Shown piece by piece: positions 52,566 to 63,589 of a stretch of 64,000 nucleotides of DNA. Under the pieces are notes generated by a model. That model had not been told where the DNA came from, searched no databases, and saw only the letters and a list, made by a program, of their open reading frames with translations. The position numbers were made by a program, and so were the translations under genes. The first letter of the stretch is position 1. The number at the start of each line of letters is the position of its first letter. This stretch comes from Ahaetulla prasina (taxonomy: Eukaryota; Chordata; Lepidosauria; Squamata; Colubridae). The stretch is from positions 4,088,435-4,152,434 of the forward strand of contig NC_080541.1 of the NCBI RefSeq assembly GCF_028640845.1, given 5' to 3'.

Positions 52566-52810
52566 AGATTGGACTACTAGAAGACCTAATCAAGGAGAGA
52601 AGCAACCTAGAACTAAGGAGAAATTTCCTAATGGTGAGAACAATTAACCAGTGGAATACTTTGCTTTCAGAAGTTGTGGGTGCTCCAAGACGGAGGTTTT
52701 TAAGAAGAGACTGGACAGCCACTTATCTAAAATGATATAAGGTTTTCTTTTCAAGCAGGGGGCTGGACTGGAAGACCTCCAAGGTCCCTTCCAACTCCGT
52801 TATTCTGTTA
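52566..52810 (+). mobile_element. CR1 LINE 3' end
   Basis: GAAGACCTAATCAAGGAGAG through the tail at 52765-52800. Confidence 0.9.
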
Positions 52811-53227
52811 GAGCAGCCTTTCACGTCTTCCAGGACCCACTTGGGTGTGTTTTGGAAAGCGACAAGTATAATTTGGAAGTCAAGAGCTGTTTTTTCCTCT
52901 TTCTTTCCAGCTCCAGTATGGAATGCCAGCTATCTAAGGCTCAAGAAGTAGTAAACAGCCATCAAAATGAGTAACTGCTGAGTGCCTGATTCTCCAGGAA
53001 CCTGTCCTGGTGCAATTGAAACTATCCAAATTGGATTCCACCCCCAACAGCTGTTGGCAGCAATGTCTGCTGCAGAATTAGAGCATTTAATGCAAAAGGA
53101 TTGCTTTCTCTTCCGAATCTCCCTCTATTTTCTTTCGAGGGAGGATGCGAACATTATGAGAAATGGAGGAAAATCCCTTGTTTTGGGTTATTTATACAAT
53201 GAATCATTTCTCTCCAAGCCCCAGAGA
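52811..53227. other. Unassigned sequence
   Basis: The 96-aa frame at 52982 (SAAELEHLMQKDCFLF) is not recognised; no repeat termini. Confidence 0.45.
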
Positions 53228-53232
53228 CCTTG

Positions 53233-53749
53233 TGTTGTGTCCTCCCTCGCCTCCGTCCAAGTGATGGCTTAATTAGCCGGCACTATCAGCTTGGGCAGCA
53301 GAATAGCCAGCGCCTGCCAAGAGCCTCCGTTATCTTCCACGACGCTGGTGAGTCACTCAGAAACAAACTTCAGCTCCTAATCAGTGGATTTGCCTGTTAC
53401 AAAGAGACACAGCAGCTCTCGCTGTCTTTTATATCCTGTGGGGTGTGGCTCCATGACTCAGCACTTCCTGGGCCTGCCCCACCCCTGCTTCTGTTGTTCC
53501 CACCTCTCCTGCCTATGAAACCTAGGGTCCAACCAAGCCTGATTGCCGTCAGCTGGGTCTGCAGGTGTGGCCTGGGGGGAGGGAAGAGTCAGAGGACGGA
53601 GGCCTTGTTATATCTTCCACCTGGCCTGTTTCTGGCTCCTGGAGCTGAGCCAGGGGAGCCAGTGCTCCCAAGGTAAGTCCTTCCCTTCCCCCTCACTTTC
53701 CAAGTCACTTTCTGGCAGGAGGCCTGGCTTGGGAGGCGCAGACACAACA
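53233..53749 (-). mobile_element. Solo LTR, 517 bp
   Basis: Ends TGTTGTGTCC and CAGACACAACA with perfect duplication CCTTG (53228-53232, 53750-53754). Same family as 15305-15849. Confidence 0.94.
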
Positions 53750-53754
53750 CCTTG

Positions 53755-54395
53755 TCTGAAATACAGAATATAGATTTCTATCAGTGAAAGCCAAAGATGG
53801 GAAGCCCGTGATGAGTTAAGTGATGCCATGACCTTCCTCTCGCAGTGCCTGGAGGCTGTTAGGGGCTGGGTGGGGAGCAACCGGATTGAAACTGAACCCT
53901 GGCAAGATTGAGTGGCTCTGGGTTTGGGGTTCTTTGGCCCCTGGAGAATTTGCCACCTTTGGTCTTGGATGGGATGGCACCAGTAGTGAAATCTGAAGTG
54001 GTTTACTACTGGTTTGCTCACAGTGCACACCAAAAGGAGGCATGGGGTAAGTAGAACAGCGCACAGGGGTGGGTGGGTGATCAGCTGTGGCACATGATCT
54101 CTTTTTTTTAACTTTTAAAAGCATTTTTTACAACCTATTAAAAAAATGCTTTTAAAAGTTAAAAAAAAGAGAAGTTCTGACGATCAGGCAGCTCAGCTTT
54201 TTTACGATCTTTTTTGAGTCAGTCCTTAAGTGAATCACTGCAGTCGTTAAGCTAGTAACATGGTTGTTCAGTGAATCTGGCTTTCTTCTTGATGTTGCTT
54301 GACAGAAGGTTGCAGAAGGGCAGCATCACCCTAGCATCAACCAACATTGCAGCTGTCATAACTATGAGAAGTGTCTGAATGTTTTTGTTTTTGTT
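53755..54395. other. Mostly unassigned, MITE remnant
   Basis: 53985-54095 has MITE-family blocks (AGTAGTGAAATCTGAAGTGG; GATCAGCTGTGGCACATGAT). A hairpin is listed separately. Confidence 0.5.
54098..54172. repeat. Near-perfect AT-rich hairpin
   Basis: Arms 54098-54130 and 54139-54172 (core AACTTTTAAAAGCATTTTTT and its complement) around an 8-base loop. Confidence 0.9.
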
Positions 54396-54397
54396 TT

Positions 54398-54475
54398 GGT
54401 CAAAAATCATTTGTCTGAAACAATATAGGGTCTCCTGCTTGAGCAGGGGGTTGGACTAGAAGACCTCCTAGGTAA
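54398..54475 (+). mobile_element. CR1 tail fragment
   Basis: CATTTGTCTGAAACAATATA, GGGGTTGGACTAGAAGACCT. Confidence 0.85.
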
Positions 54476-54507
54476 CAGATTAACAGAGTTGGAAGGTACC
54501 TAATAGG

Positions 54508-54976
54508 TCATCTAGTCCAACCCCCTTTCTGACAAATGGCAGTCCAGTCTCTTCTTGAAAGCCTCCAGTGATGAAGCTCCCACAACTTCCAAAGGCAACT
54601 TCTGTTCCATGGGTTAATTGTTCTCACTGTCAGAAAAGTCCTCCTTATTTCCAGGTTGAATCTCTCCTTGATCAGTTTCCATCCATTATTCCTTGTCTGG
54701 CCTTCGGGTGCTTTGGAGAATAGCTTGACTCCTTCCTCTCTGGGGCAGCCCCTCAAATATTGGAAGATGCTCTCACGTCTCCCCTGGTCCTTCTCTTCTC
54801 TTCACTAGACTAGCCAGGCCCAGTTCATGTAATCGTTCTTCATATGTTTTATTCTCCAGTCCCCTAATCATCCTGGTTGCTCTCCTCTGCACTCTTTCTA
54901 GAGTTCTCAACATCTCTTCCAATTCTATGATTTTATTGCATCTAGCCTTATGGCTGTAAGGAACATAGTCTGACAA
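54508..54976 (-). pseudogene. CR1 ORF2 C-terminal region
   Basis: Reads [40 protein letters not shown], then after a frame change [20 protein letters not shown]. Joined to the RT part by a deletion near 54910-54990. Confidence 0.88.
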
Positions 54977-54989
54977 TTGTACTCCACTG

Positions 54990-55567
54990 CATACTTCCCT
55001 CCATGTAAATGTAGTTCCATTGAGTCTGGTTGGTCAGCCAGTTACGAATCCATCTGGTGGTGATGCTGTCTAACCCACATTTTTCTACTTTATCTAGTAG
55101 TAGGTTATGGTCTACTTATCAAATGCTTTACTGAAGTCCAAGTAAATTATATCGACAGCATTCCTCTGGTCCACTAATTTTGTCATTTTGTCAAAGAATG
55201 CGATAAGATTAGTCTGGCATGATCTGTTTTTGACAAACCCATGTTGGCTTTTGGTTATTACTTTGTTTGCTTCTAGGTGTTCGGTGATTCGTTGCTTGAT
55301 TATCTTTTCCAGAATCTTCCCTAGTATTGAGGTCAGGCTGATAGGTCTGTAGTTTCCTGGATCTGTTTTTTTTCCTTTTTTGAAGATGGGAACTACATCA
55401 GCTCTTTTCCAGTCCTCTGGCAGCTCCCCTGTGCTCCAGGATCTTTGAAAGATATAGTTCAGTGGTTCTGAGATCTCGTCTGCCAGTTCCTTCAGGACCT
55501 TGGGGTGTAATCCATCCGGTCCTGGTGATTTGAACTCGTCTAGGGTAGACAGGTGTTCACTTACCAT
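54990..55567 (-). pseudogene. CR1 reverse transcriptase, catalytic half lost
   Basis: Reads FKSPGPDGLHPKVLKELADE, GELPEDWKRADVVPIFKKGK, NYRPISLTSILGKILEKII, QHGFVKNRSCQTNLIAFFD, VDIIYLDFSKAFDK, then RWIRNWL and [14 protein letters not shown]. It stops where PQGSVLGP and the YADD box should follow. Confidence 0.9.
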
Positions 55568-55672
55568 TTTCTTCTCTATTTTAACTTGTTTCCTAATCTG
55601 TTTTTTGTGGTGCTGTTTTTGATATGTTCGACTATTTTTTCTCTTTGTGTAAAGTCAGATGAAAAAAATGAA

Positions 55673-56050
55673 TTAAGTAGATCTGTTTTCTCCTTGTTGT
55701 TTGTCACCTTCTTGCCACTTTCTCCCAGCAATGGAACATTTGCTTACTTGACCTTTTTTCTTGTTTTTAACATGTTGGAAGAAGCTTTTTTTGTTATTTT
55801 TTACTTTTGTCACAAGCCTTTGTTCATTGTGAGCCTTAGCTTTCCTCACTTCATCTTTACAGGCTCGGGCTATTTGCTGATATTCTGCCTTAATTATTTG
55901 CCCCTCTTTCCACTTTTTATACTTGTCCTTTTTGTTTTTCAATTTGTCAGATAGTTCTTTATGCAGGCATGCTGGTTTCTTTTGAGATCTATTATTTTTC
56001 TTCTTCATTGGTATTGTGCTAGACTGGGCTTTTATAATCTCACTTTTCAA
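55673..56050 (-). pseudogene. CR1 ORF2 linker between endonuclease and RT
   Basis: Lysine-rich frame with KKPACLHKELSDKLKNKKDK, QIARACKDEVRKAKAHNEQR and VKNNKKSFFQHVKNKKK, matching the region between EN and RT in CR1. Confidence 0.82.
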
Positions 56051-56170
56051 AATTTCCCAAACTTATTGAGTTGTTTTCTCCTTGAGGATTCTCATCCATG
56101 GAATCCTTCTCAAGCTCTCTCTAAGTTTATTGAAATTAGCTATCTTAAAGTCCAAAACTTTAGTTTGACT

Positions 56171-56431
56171 TCATTCTACTACTTGTGTTTGCATAATGTT
56201 GAATTCCAATATTGCGTGATCACTTGCCCCCAAGGTTCCTATAGCTTCAACACTTTCTATAATTTCATCTCTGTTAGTGAGAATTAAGTTCAATATGGCT
56301 GATCCCCTTGTTCTCTTTTCTACTCTTTGGGAAACAAAGTTGTCTGCTAGGTTTGTTAGGAACCTGTTGGATCTTCCACTTGGTGCAGAGTTTGTCTCCC
56401 AATTGATGTCAGGGTAGTTAAAATCCCCCAT
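56171..56431 (-). pseudogene. CR1 apurinic-type endonuclease, C-terminal part
   Basis: Contains MGDFNYPDINW (GDFN motif) and GASDHAILEF (SDH motif), the two signature motifs of APE-type LINE endonucleases. Frames upstream to 56782 are broken. Confidence 0.88.
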
Positions 56432-56782
56432 TACTACTTTGATGTGCTTCCTACATACCTTAGTTAGCTGATTAGCAAAAAGTTCATCTATTTCCTCTGT
56501 TTGGTGGGTGGCCTAGAATATAGACCTATGGCAATGTCATTTCTGCCCCCTTTAATATTGACCCAGATGCATTCAAGATAATTTTCATCATTGTTGTGCT
56601 CTATTTTTGTAGAGATGTAATTATTTCTTATATATAGTGCAACCCCACCTCCTGTTTTATTTGGTCTATTTCTTTTAAATAATTTATATCCCTCTAGCTG
56701 TATGTTCCATTTGTGTGTTTCATCCCACCAAGTTTCCGTAATGGCAACAATATCAATTCTGCCCTCATTTACTTGAATTTCT

Positions 56783-57286
56783 TTTTTTTTTATTGAAAAA
56801 GTTTTAAAAAAACAAAAACATTTCCTTTTTCCCCTCCTCCCAGAAAACCCCTTCCCCTCCTTCCCCGGCTTCCCGGGTCAATCACAAAGTATTGTTATAC
56901 ATAAACCAAACATAGAGTAAAATTTTTCCCTTCTAATCCAATTAACCTCATCCAAATCTTTTCATCTCCCAACCCCCTCCCCATTACATAAAATAATACT
57001 TCCTAATTATTCAAAGGCAATCTGATATTTCTTAATCTGATATCTATTTTATAGATAATCAATCCATTTTTTCCATTCAATTAAATATCTTTCCTGCGTA
57101 TTGTCTTTTAAAAAAGCTGAGATTTTAGCCATCTCAGCCAAATTAATGACTTTCAATATCCATTCTTCTATTGTATGTACCTCTTCTTTCTTCCAGTATT
57201 GTCCAATCAACAGTCTTGCTGCTGTTATTAAATTCAGAATCAATTTAGTCTCAATCCCTGTACAATCCGTTATAATTCCCAAAAGA
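56783..57286 (-). mobile_element. L1 LINE 3' insertion inside CR1
   Basis: A 16-bp target duplication ATTTACTTGAATTTCT (56767-56782, 57287-57302) brackets a minus-strand L1. The poly(A) is the T-run at 56782-56791. The minus frame 57282-57049 ends the ORF2: LNLITAARLLIGQYWKKEEV, then EEWILKVINLAEMAK. Purine-rich 3' UTR as at 13310. Confidence 0.92.
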
Positions 57287-57302
57287 ATTTACTTGAATTT
57301 CT

Positions 57303-57511
57303 AATTCATCCTGTTTATTCCTCATACTCCGTGCATTGGTGTATAGACATTTGAGTCCATTTGGATTGACTTTGTGTTTACTGTCTACATAACCTGTGTT
57401 GTACCTGACTGCCCCTACTTTCTTGCCACCTGTTTGATTAGTGCACATGGTATGGCATTCACTATTAAATGCTTGGTTTTGCTTTGCAGCAGGGCTGATA
57501 ATCTTACCCAC
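57303..57511 (-). pseudogene. CR1 ORF2 N-terminus (endonuclease start)
   Basis: Reads MCTNQTGGKKVGAVRYNTGY and LKCLYTNARSMRNKQDELEI; 'YTNARSM..K' is the typical EN start. The reading continues on the far side of the L1. Confidence 0.85.
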
Positions 57512-57606
57512 ACAGACATCTGTGTTACATGCACTGATAACCCTATTAATTTTGGATTGCTGGGGAGAGAAATGTTCTGTATCAATTAATTCTCTGTCCC
57601 CGCTGT

Positions 57607-58062
57607 TCAGTTTAAATGTTTATCCAGGAAATCTGTGAATTTATTGCTAAGTAACTCAGTCCCTTTCTTTGATGGATGCAATCCATCTCTTTTGTACAGT
57701 TTTTCATTGGACCAGCTGCAGACATCATGACTAATAAAACCAAAGCCTTCCCTTTTACACCACTCCTTTAGCCACACATTAAACTCTGCTACACGCTGGC
57801 CTTTCCCTTTTTGTTCCTTATATACCGGTAAAACCTCTGAAAAGATAAGCCTACAACCTATACCACTAAGATCATACCCCAAGTTCTGGAAATCATTCTG
57901 CACAGAAAGTATATCCTTTGGGGACAGATCATTTGTGCCAAGATGTATAATAGCATCAGCATCACAGTCCTTGCTGGCATTCTTGACTATCTTAAGAATA
58001 CGCCTCTTGTCTCTGCTGGCTGTAGCACCTGGCAGACACCTGACCTCTTTCAAAACCTCCAT
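57607..58062 (-). pseudogene. CR1 ORF1 esterase (SGNH-like) domain
   Basis: An open 151-aa frame with LPGATASRDKRRI, DADAIIHLGTNDLSPKDI and LYKRDGLHPSKKGTELLSNK. GTND and DGLHPS are blocks III and V of SGNH hydrolases, known from CR1 ORF1. The usual N-terminal GDS-type block lies upstream of the open frame. Confidence 0.85.
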
Positions 58063-58479
58063 ATCTTTTCCTAAATTTACATCCCTTATATTGAATCACC
58101 AATCAGAAGGTGGCTTCTCTTTTTGGATACCCTGCTCTTCTTGCGTGACCGATGTGTAATACCTGATTCACACTTTCCCCTTTCCAAAGTAAGTTCTTCA
58201 TCTCAGACCACGATCCCCTGCTTATTTGAGTTAGCAGTATCACAACTACCTTGACCTGTCACTTTAGTGTCCCTATTAAGGTCAGCACGGGTATTATAGC
58301 TGTTATACTGGGACACTGCAAAAGCTTTGTGTTTATGGTTCACAGCTCTCACCCTGCCAGATCCCACGGTTGTCCATACTGCCCTTCTCCTGCAGGATCT
58401 TTGTGGTAGAGAGGACTAATGGGGCGGCAGGTCAATAGAGTGGAATGGTTGAATTGGGCATCTAATTTCTGCTTGGAGA

Positions 58480-58487
58480 GCACAGAT

Positions 58488-58526
<39 letters not shown>

Positions 58527-58582
58527 CATTTATATCCTGCCCTTTTCCGAAGACTCAGGGCGGCTTACAGTGTATAAGGCAA
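58480..58582 (-). mobile_element. SINE tail inserted in CR1 ORF1
   Basis: (TTTA)n and the complement of the L2-type tail (CCGAAGACTCAGGGCGGCTT), only about 100 bp; strongly 5' truncated. Confidence 0.85.
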
Positions 58583-58736
58583 TTTGAGATTCTAGATAGG
58601 TAATCTGTCCACGTAGACTGCTAATTTGTTTACAAAGAGGACAGTACCCAAATTTGAAAAGAGTACTGCGAAAGACAGCTGCAAAACAAGTATTACACTG
58701 AACTAAGCTGATCATTTTGAAATAGAATAAAATCAC
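58583..58736 (-). pseudogene. CR1 ORF1 zinc-finger start
   Basis: Reads LVQCNTCFAAVFRSTLFKFG, YCPLCKQISSLRGQITYLES: a CxxC..CxxC finger followed by a coiled-coil-like helix, as in CR1 ORF1. Cut by the SINE. Confidence 0.72.
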
Positions 58737-58760
58737 AATCTCAAGTGGACTAGCCTTGAA

Positions 58761-59249
58761 TATATTATTGCTATTTTTGGTTTATAGTTATATGATTCGC
58801 GCGATTAGATGTTTTCTCTCCTCAATTGGTTTGCAGAAAGCTTCAGTCAAAGGTAGCTGCCAAACCACGCACAGTTCACCCTTTTCAAAGTGAAAATAAT
58901 TCTTTGGCTGAGAATTTCAGCAACTTTCAAAGATGTTCTATCCATTAACCAGATGGCTTAGGACGCAAGATGGCATATTAATGACCTGGAAGAGAGAGAA
59001 CAAGGATCTGTTAAATGTCAGTGAGAAATCCATCTTTGCATCCATCAAAAAGAGGTCGGGAATAAGGATGAGAATACCAGAGGGTTCATCCAACCCAAAA
59101 CAAGAACTCTAACCTGTCACAATTGTTCAACGTTGATAGATTTATGGTACAAACATGTAAGATTTATAAGAGGACTTCAGAAAGCGTGGGTTGGCAATCA
59201 TGCAAGGCTGCTGGTTGGAAGCTGGAACTATTTAAGAAGAATGTGTTTT
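58761..59249. other. Unassigned sequence
   Basis: May include the CR1 5' UTR on its left; no gene. Confidence 0.45.
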
Positions 59250-60060
59250 ATCTGTGAGTAAATAATTAGAACCGCAGAAAAAACAATTGCTACCAACCTG
59301 CCTTCCATTGAGGACCAGTATACTGCACGAGTCAAAAAGAGGGCTGTGAAAATATTTACAGACCACTCGCATCCTGGACATAAACAGTTTCAACACCTAC
59401 CCTCAAAAGATGTTATAGAGAACTGCACACCAGAACAACTAGACACAAAAACAGTTTTTTCCCACCATCACTCTGCTAAACTTCGCCGGGAATTGAAAAC
59501 CTATCTATTTATCCAAGCGGGACTGGCCTGAATTTTAAATTTTTAAATTTTTAAATTTTTTCAATTTTAATAATTTTATTGGGTATTTTAATATGGTCAA
59601 TTTGACGGTTTTAATTTCGGCCTTTATTGAATAAGTTTTTTTAATTGTTATTTTAAGTTTGTATATTTAACTGTTTTAATGCAGGCTGTACACCGCCCTG
59701 AGTCCTTTGGGAGAAGGGCGGTATAAAAGTTTAAATAATAAATAAATAAATAAACAAATAATTCCCTCAAACTATTTACTGAATCTGCACTACTATTAAT
59801 CTTCTCATCGTTCCCATCACTCATCTTCTTCTACTTATGACTGTATGACTGTAACTTGTTGCTGTATCCTTACGATTATATTGATTGTTTCCTAGTGTGA
59901 TTGATTGCTTATTTGTTCCCTATGACTATCATTAAGTGTTGTACCTTATGATTCTTGATGAACGTATCTTTTCTTTTATGTACACTGCGAGCATATGCAC
60001 CAAGACAAATTCCTTGTGTGTCCAATCATACTTGGCCAATAAAAATTCTATTGTCTATTG
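59250..60060 (+). mobile_element. Snake1-type LINE 3' fragment, split by L2
   Basis: ORF end (RTAEKTIATNLPSIEDQYTA-like, then VKRAVKIFTDHSHPGHKQFQ) at 59260-59474 and 3' end at 59758-60060, ending TTGGCCAATAAAAATTCTAT. Confidence 0.88.
59475..59757 (+). mobile_element. L2 LINE 3' end inserted in LINE
   Basis: CTTCGCCGGGAATTGAAAAC (FRRELKTYLFIQAGLA) to GAGTCCTTTGGGAGAAGGGC and (AAAT)n; the host TAAATAA is duplicated at the edges. Confidence 0.88.
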
Positions 60061-60260
60061 TCTAAATAGACTGTAGGAATTGTGGTGCTCAATGAACTTG
60101 CTTTTTCCAGTAAAGGAGAATATTTGTAGCTCAGGATTGAAATGAGGGGTCATTTATGCTCTCTTTGCTTTGTCGATGGAGATGTTTCATGACCCAACTG
60201 GGTCATGAAACTCGGTAATAACACCAGTGCTATAAGGGAGTGGGGTTTGCAGGGAGGAGG
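60061..60260. repeat. Single unit of the dispersed GAG-VNTR family
   Basis: CTCAGGATTGAAATGAGGGG and GGTCATGAAACTCGGTAATA, related to 38745-39960. Confidence 0.6.
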
Positions 60261-60261
60261 C

Positions 60262-60352
60262 CAATAAAGAATTCTATTCTATTCTATTCTATTCTATTCT
60301 ATTCTATTCTATTCTATTCTATTCTATTCTATTCTATTCTATTCTATTCCCT
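60262..60352. repeat. (ATTCT)n microsatellite on a LINE 3' end
   Basis: About 15 ATTCT units after CCAATAAAGAATT. Confidence 0.96.
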
Positions 60353-60397
60353 CCAGTGCTTTAAAATTCCAGCTGGGTGGCAGCAAACAACTCTGTG

Positions 60398-60546
60398 CAG
60401 TGGTGGGATTCAGCTGGTTCAAGCCGGTTTGGGTGAACCAGTTGTTAAATTGCAAGCTGGCCCTGCCCCACCTCTTCCAGGAGTCCTCACACACCTCATT
60501 TTGGCTCCCAGGTAAGTGCAGGGAGGCCTGCTAGGCCCAAAACAGG

Positions 60547-60582
<36 letters not shown>
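60398..60582. mobile_element. hAT-type MITE fragment with (GT)n
   Basis: CAGTGGTGGGATTCAGCTGG at the left, then AACCAGTTGTTAAATTG; lost into (GT)n at 60549-60582. Confidence 0.75.
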
Positions 60583-60585
<3 letters not shown>

Positions 60586-60661
60586 GATCAGATTAAGCGT
60601 AATTATTACATTCAATCAACTTATGCATTCCTAATAACAATACACATCTATGTTTTTTTTT

Positions 60662-60870
60662 TTTTGTTTACATTTATACCCCGCCCTTCTCCGAAGACTC
60701 AGGGTGGCTTACAGTGTATAAGGCAATAGTCTCATTCTATTTGTATATTTTTACAAAGTCAACTTATTGCCCCCCCAACAATCTGGGTCCTCATTTTACC
60801 TACCTACCTTATAAAGGATGGAAGGCTGAGTCAACCTTGGGCCGGGCTCGAACCTGCAGTAATGTTAGAT
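60662..60870 (-). mobile_element. tRNA SINE with L2 tail
   Basis: Complement: B-box region at about 60850, tail at 60680-60720; head truncated. Confidence 0.85.
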
Positions 60871-61426
60871 TGCTGTCTATCATTTTTCAATTATTCCTCA
60901 TTTTCTTGGTGTTTTTCTTGTAGACATTTCATGACCAAGCTAAGTAACATCGTCAGTGCTAAAAGGGAGTTGGGTATAGTGACCAGACGTCCCGCTTTTG
61001 GCGGGACAGTCCCGTTTTTTTAAAATTTGTCCCGCGTTCTGAAAAATTGTCCCGATTGAGACTTCCTGCGTAGGCGCCGAAGGGGTGAGGGTGCATTTTG
61101 TGGCATCCGTTCATTTTAGGCAGAGCCGAATCTCCCCCCACCCAGGAGAGCGAGAGCGAGCGAGGGTCCTTGGCTGACCAGGAGGTCGAGTTTTCACACA
61201 GTCAATTTGGGCTCCACTTTGCCTCTTCCGACGCTGCCTTGGCAAACCTGGGGCAGGCAGGGAGGCAGAGGAGCCCCCAAGACAGGAGATTCCTTCCAAG
61301 GGAGGGGCAAGGAGTTGGAAGAAAGGAGGGGAAGGGCGGGCAGGATGCGTGTGAAGTCCCCGTCCCTGCCAGGGCAGGTGGGGAGCACGTCAGGACCGTT
61401 TCTCCGGCCGCCCCCCATTCCATCCC

Positions 61427-62037
61427 CTGAAGTGCACTCGGAGACTCCAGTTAGTCCAGAATGCAGCTGCGCGGGTGATCGAGGGAGCTGCACGCTGCTC
61501 CCGGGTAACACCGCTCCTGCGCAGTCTGCACTGGCTACCTGTGGTCTTTCGGGTGCGCTTCAAGGTTCTGGTTACCACCTTCAAAGCGCTCCATGGCTTA
61601 GGGCCCGGGTACTTACGGGACCGCCTGCTGTTACCATATGCCTCCCACCGACCCGTACGCTCACACAGAGAGGGCCTTCTCAGGGTGCCGTCCGCCAAGC
61701 AATGCCGGCTGGCGGCCCCCAGGGGAAGGGCCTTCTCTGTTGGAGCACCTACCCTCTGGAATGAACTTCTCCCCGGTTTGCGCCAAATATCTGACCTTCG
61801 GACCTTTCGCCGGGAATTAAAAACTTACTTATTCATCCAAGCGGGACTGGCCTGATTTTTAAATTTTAAATTTTAAATTTTAAATTTTTGTAATTTTATA
61901 TGGGTTATTTTAGGTTGGGTCAATTGACGGTTTTAATTCGGCCATTATTGAATATGTTTTTTAAATTGATATTTTAACTTTGTATATTTTATTGTATATT
62001 TTCCCTGAGTCCTTCGGGAGAAGGGCGGTATAAAAAT

Positions 62038-62073
<36 letters not shown>
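61427..62073 (+). mobile_element. L2 LINE 3' fragment, best preserved
   Basis: The open frame 61475-61855 reads LLRSLHWLPVVFRVRFKVLV, TTFKALHGLGPGYLRDRLLL, GRAFSVGAPTLWNELLPGLR and ends RRELKTYLFIQAGLA. Tail GAGTCCTTCGGGAGAAGGGC, (AAAT)n. The terminal frame is undamaged but lacks the catalytic RT. Confidence 0.93.
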
Positions 62074-62679
62074 ATTCCAGCCACTCCAGCTGAAGCCTCC
62101 AGAGGGCTCGCCCGGAGGCCGGCTCTGCAAAGCCAACTCTGCCCAGGGAAAAGGCACCTTCCTCGAGGAAGCAGCCGGGAGCCAAGGGAAGAGGGCTCCG
62201 AGGGATGGAGGGATGGAGGGAGGAGGGCAACCTGGAGAGTCCCCCTCTTGCAAGAGGAAGGAGCCGGCAGAAGGGAGGCAGCGTCTCACTCTGAGCAAAT
62301 GGAGAGAGAGATCTTTTTTGGGAGGGGGAGGGTTGAGGGTGGCCGCGCTTGTGTTACGCCGCCTTTGATCACTGCGCTGTAGAAGGGAAGGGAGGCAAAG
62401 CTCCGAAAAGTTTATTAGACTGCAACAACGTCAGCACGTTCTTGGGTTTTGTGGGGTTTTTTTGGTCGTTGTCAACTTGTGGAACAAGGAAGGACTTTGT
62501 GTTTGGCGGGGCGGGGCGGGGTGGGGCGAACTGGGCGCTGCTGTAAAGGGACCATCAAGCATAGTTAGGTAGTTCAGATTTAAGGAGAAGTTTCGAGACA
62601 GAGATACCTGTAGGCAGGGCCAACTCTTGGGATCACATACATATACCTGTATTTAGCTTTAAGGCTACAAGATGATGGA

Positions 62680-62818
62680 TGATGGATGGGTGGGTGGGTG
62701 GGTGGCTGGCTGGCTGGCTGGCAGAAAGGAAGGATTGGTAGACAGACTGACAGACTAACTGACTGACAGACAGATACTGACAGATGATAAGCTTGACAGA
62801 TGACAAATTTGACAGATT

Positions 62819-62851
<33 letters not shown>

Positions 62852-63000
62852 AGATGGATGGATGGATAGATAGATGATAGAAAGATAGATAGACAGAGAC
62901 AGACAAAGAAGATGGATGGATAGATGATAGAAAAAGAGATAGATAGATGATTGTTAGGCAGACATATGATAGATAGAAAGATAGAAAGATAGCAAGATAG

Positions 63001-63031
<31 letters not shown>

Positions 63032-63119
63032 GATAATAGAAAGATAGAAAGATAGATAGATGATAGATGATAGATAATAGATAGATAGAAAGAAAGATAG
63101 ATGATTGATAGACAGACAT

Positions 63120-63215
<96 letters not shown>

Positions 63216-63262
63216 GAGGCACAGACAGACAGACAGACAGAAGATGGATGGATGGATGGATA
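62680..63262. repeat. (GATA)n/(GACA)n compound array
   Basis: GGTG and GGCT short runs, then GACA/GATA/GATG blocks including 16 or more GACA units at 63160-63215. Ser/Leu/Cys-rich frames through it are artefacts. Confidence 0.95.
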
Positions 63263-63289
63263 CAAATTGAGGCGAGGAGAGGCCAGGCA

Positions 63290-63410
63290 CCCTAACCTTT
63301 GACGTGAGTGATATGAAGTTGGCCACACCCACCCAGTCACATGACCACCAAGCCACACCCACCAAACAAGCCACACCCACAGAACCGGTAGTAAAAAAAT
63401 TAGAACCCCC
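63290..63410 (-). mobile_element. hAT-type MITE remnant
   Basis: GCCACACCCACCAA repeats and CAGAACCGGTAGTAAAAAAA as in 27602-27932; ends not preserved. Confidence 0.7.
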
Positions 63411-63589
63411 CCAGCCCCCCCCGTCAATGGTGTCCCACTTTACCAATGTTAAAATCTGGTCACTATAGAGTTGGGAGTGGAGAGGAGGAGAGGGAGAACT
63501 GTGAGGTCCGGTCCTTGATGCTTTTTGAGCTCGGTGGTTTTCTTGCAGATATTTTGTGACCCTATTAAGGAACATCATTTTATTTATTT

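Larger units (their letters stand above)
54482..58760 (-). mobile_element. Near full-length CR1 LINE, broken
   Basis: Reading on the minus strand from right to left: ORF1 N-terminus (58736-58583), ORF1 esterase (58062-57607), ORF2 endonuclease (57511-57303, 56782-56171), linker (56050-55673), RT (55567-54990) and C-terminus (54976-54508), then the usual 3' end at 54482. Insertions (L1, SINE) and one internal deletion interrupt it. The other CR1 copies here are much shorter. Confidence 0.9.
60975..63467. mobile_element. 2.5-kb hAT element with nested insertions
   Basis: Inverted ends TATAGTGACCAGACGTCCC and TCTGGTCACTATA with a perfect 8-bp duplication GAGTTGGG (60967-60974, 63468-63475). No transposase frame is visible. 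The interior holds CpG-rich unique sequence (61040-61425, 62075-62560), an L2, a GATA/GACA array and a MITE remnant. Confidence 0.87.
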
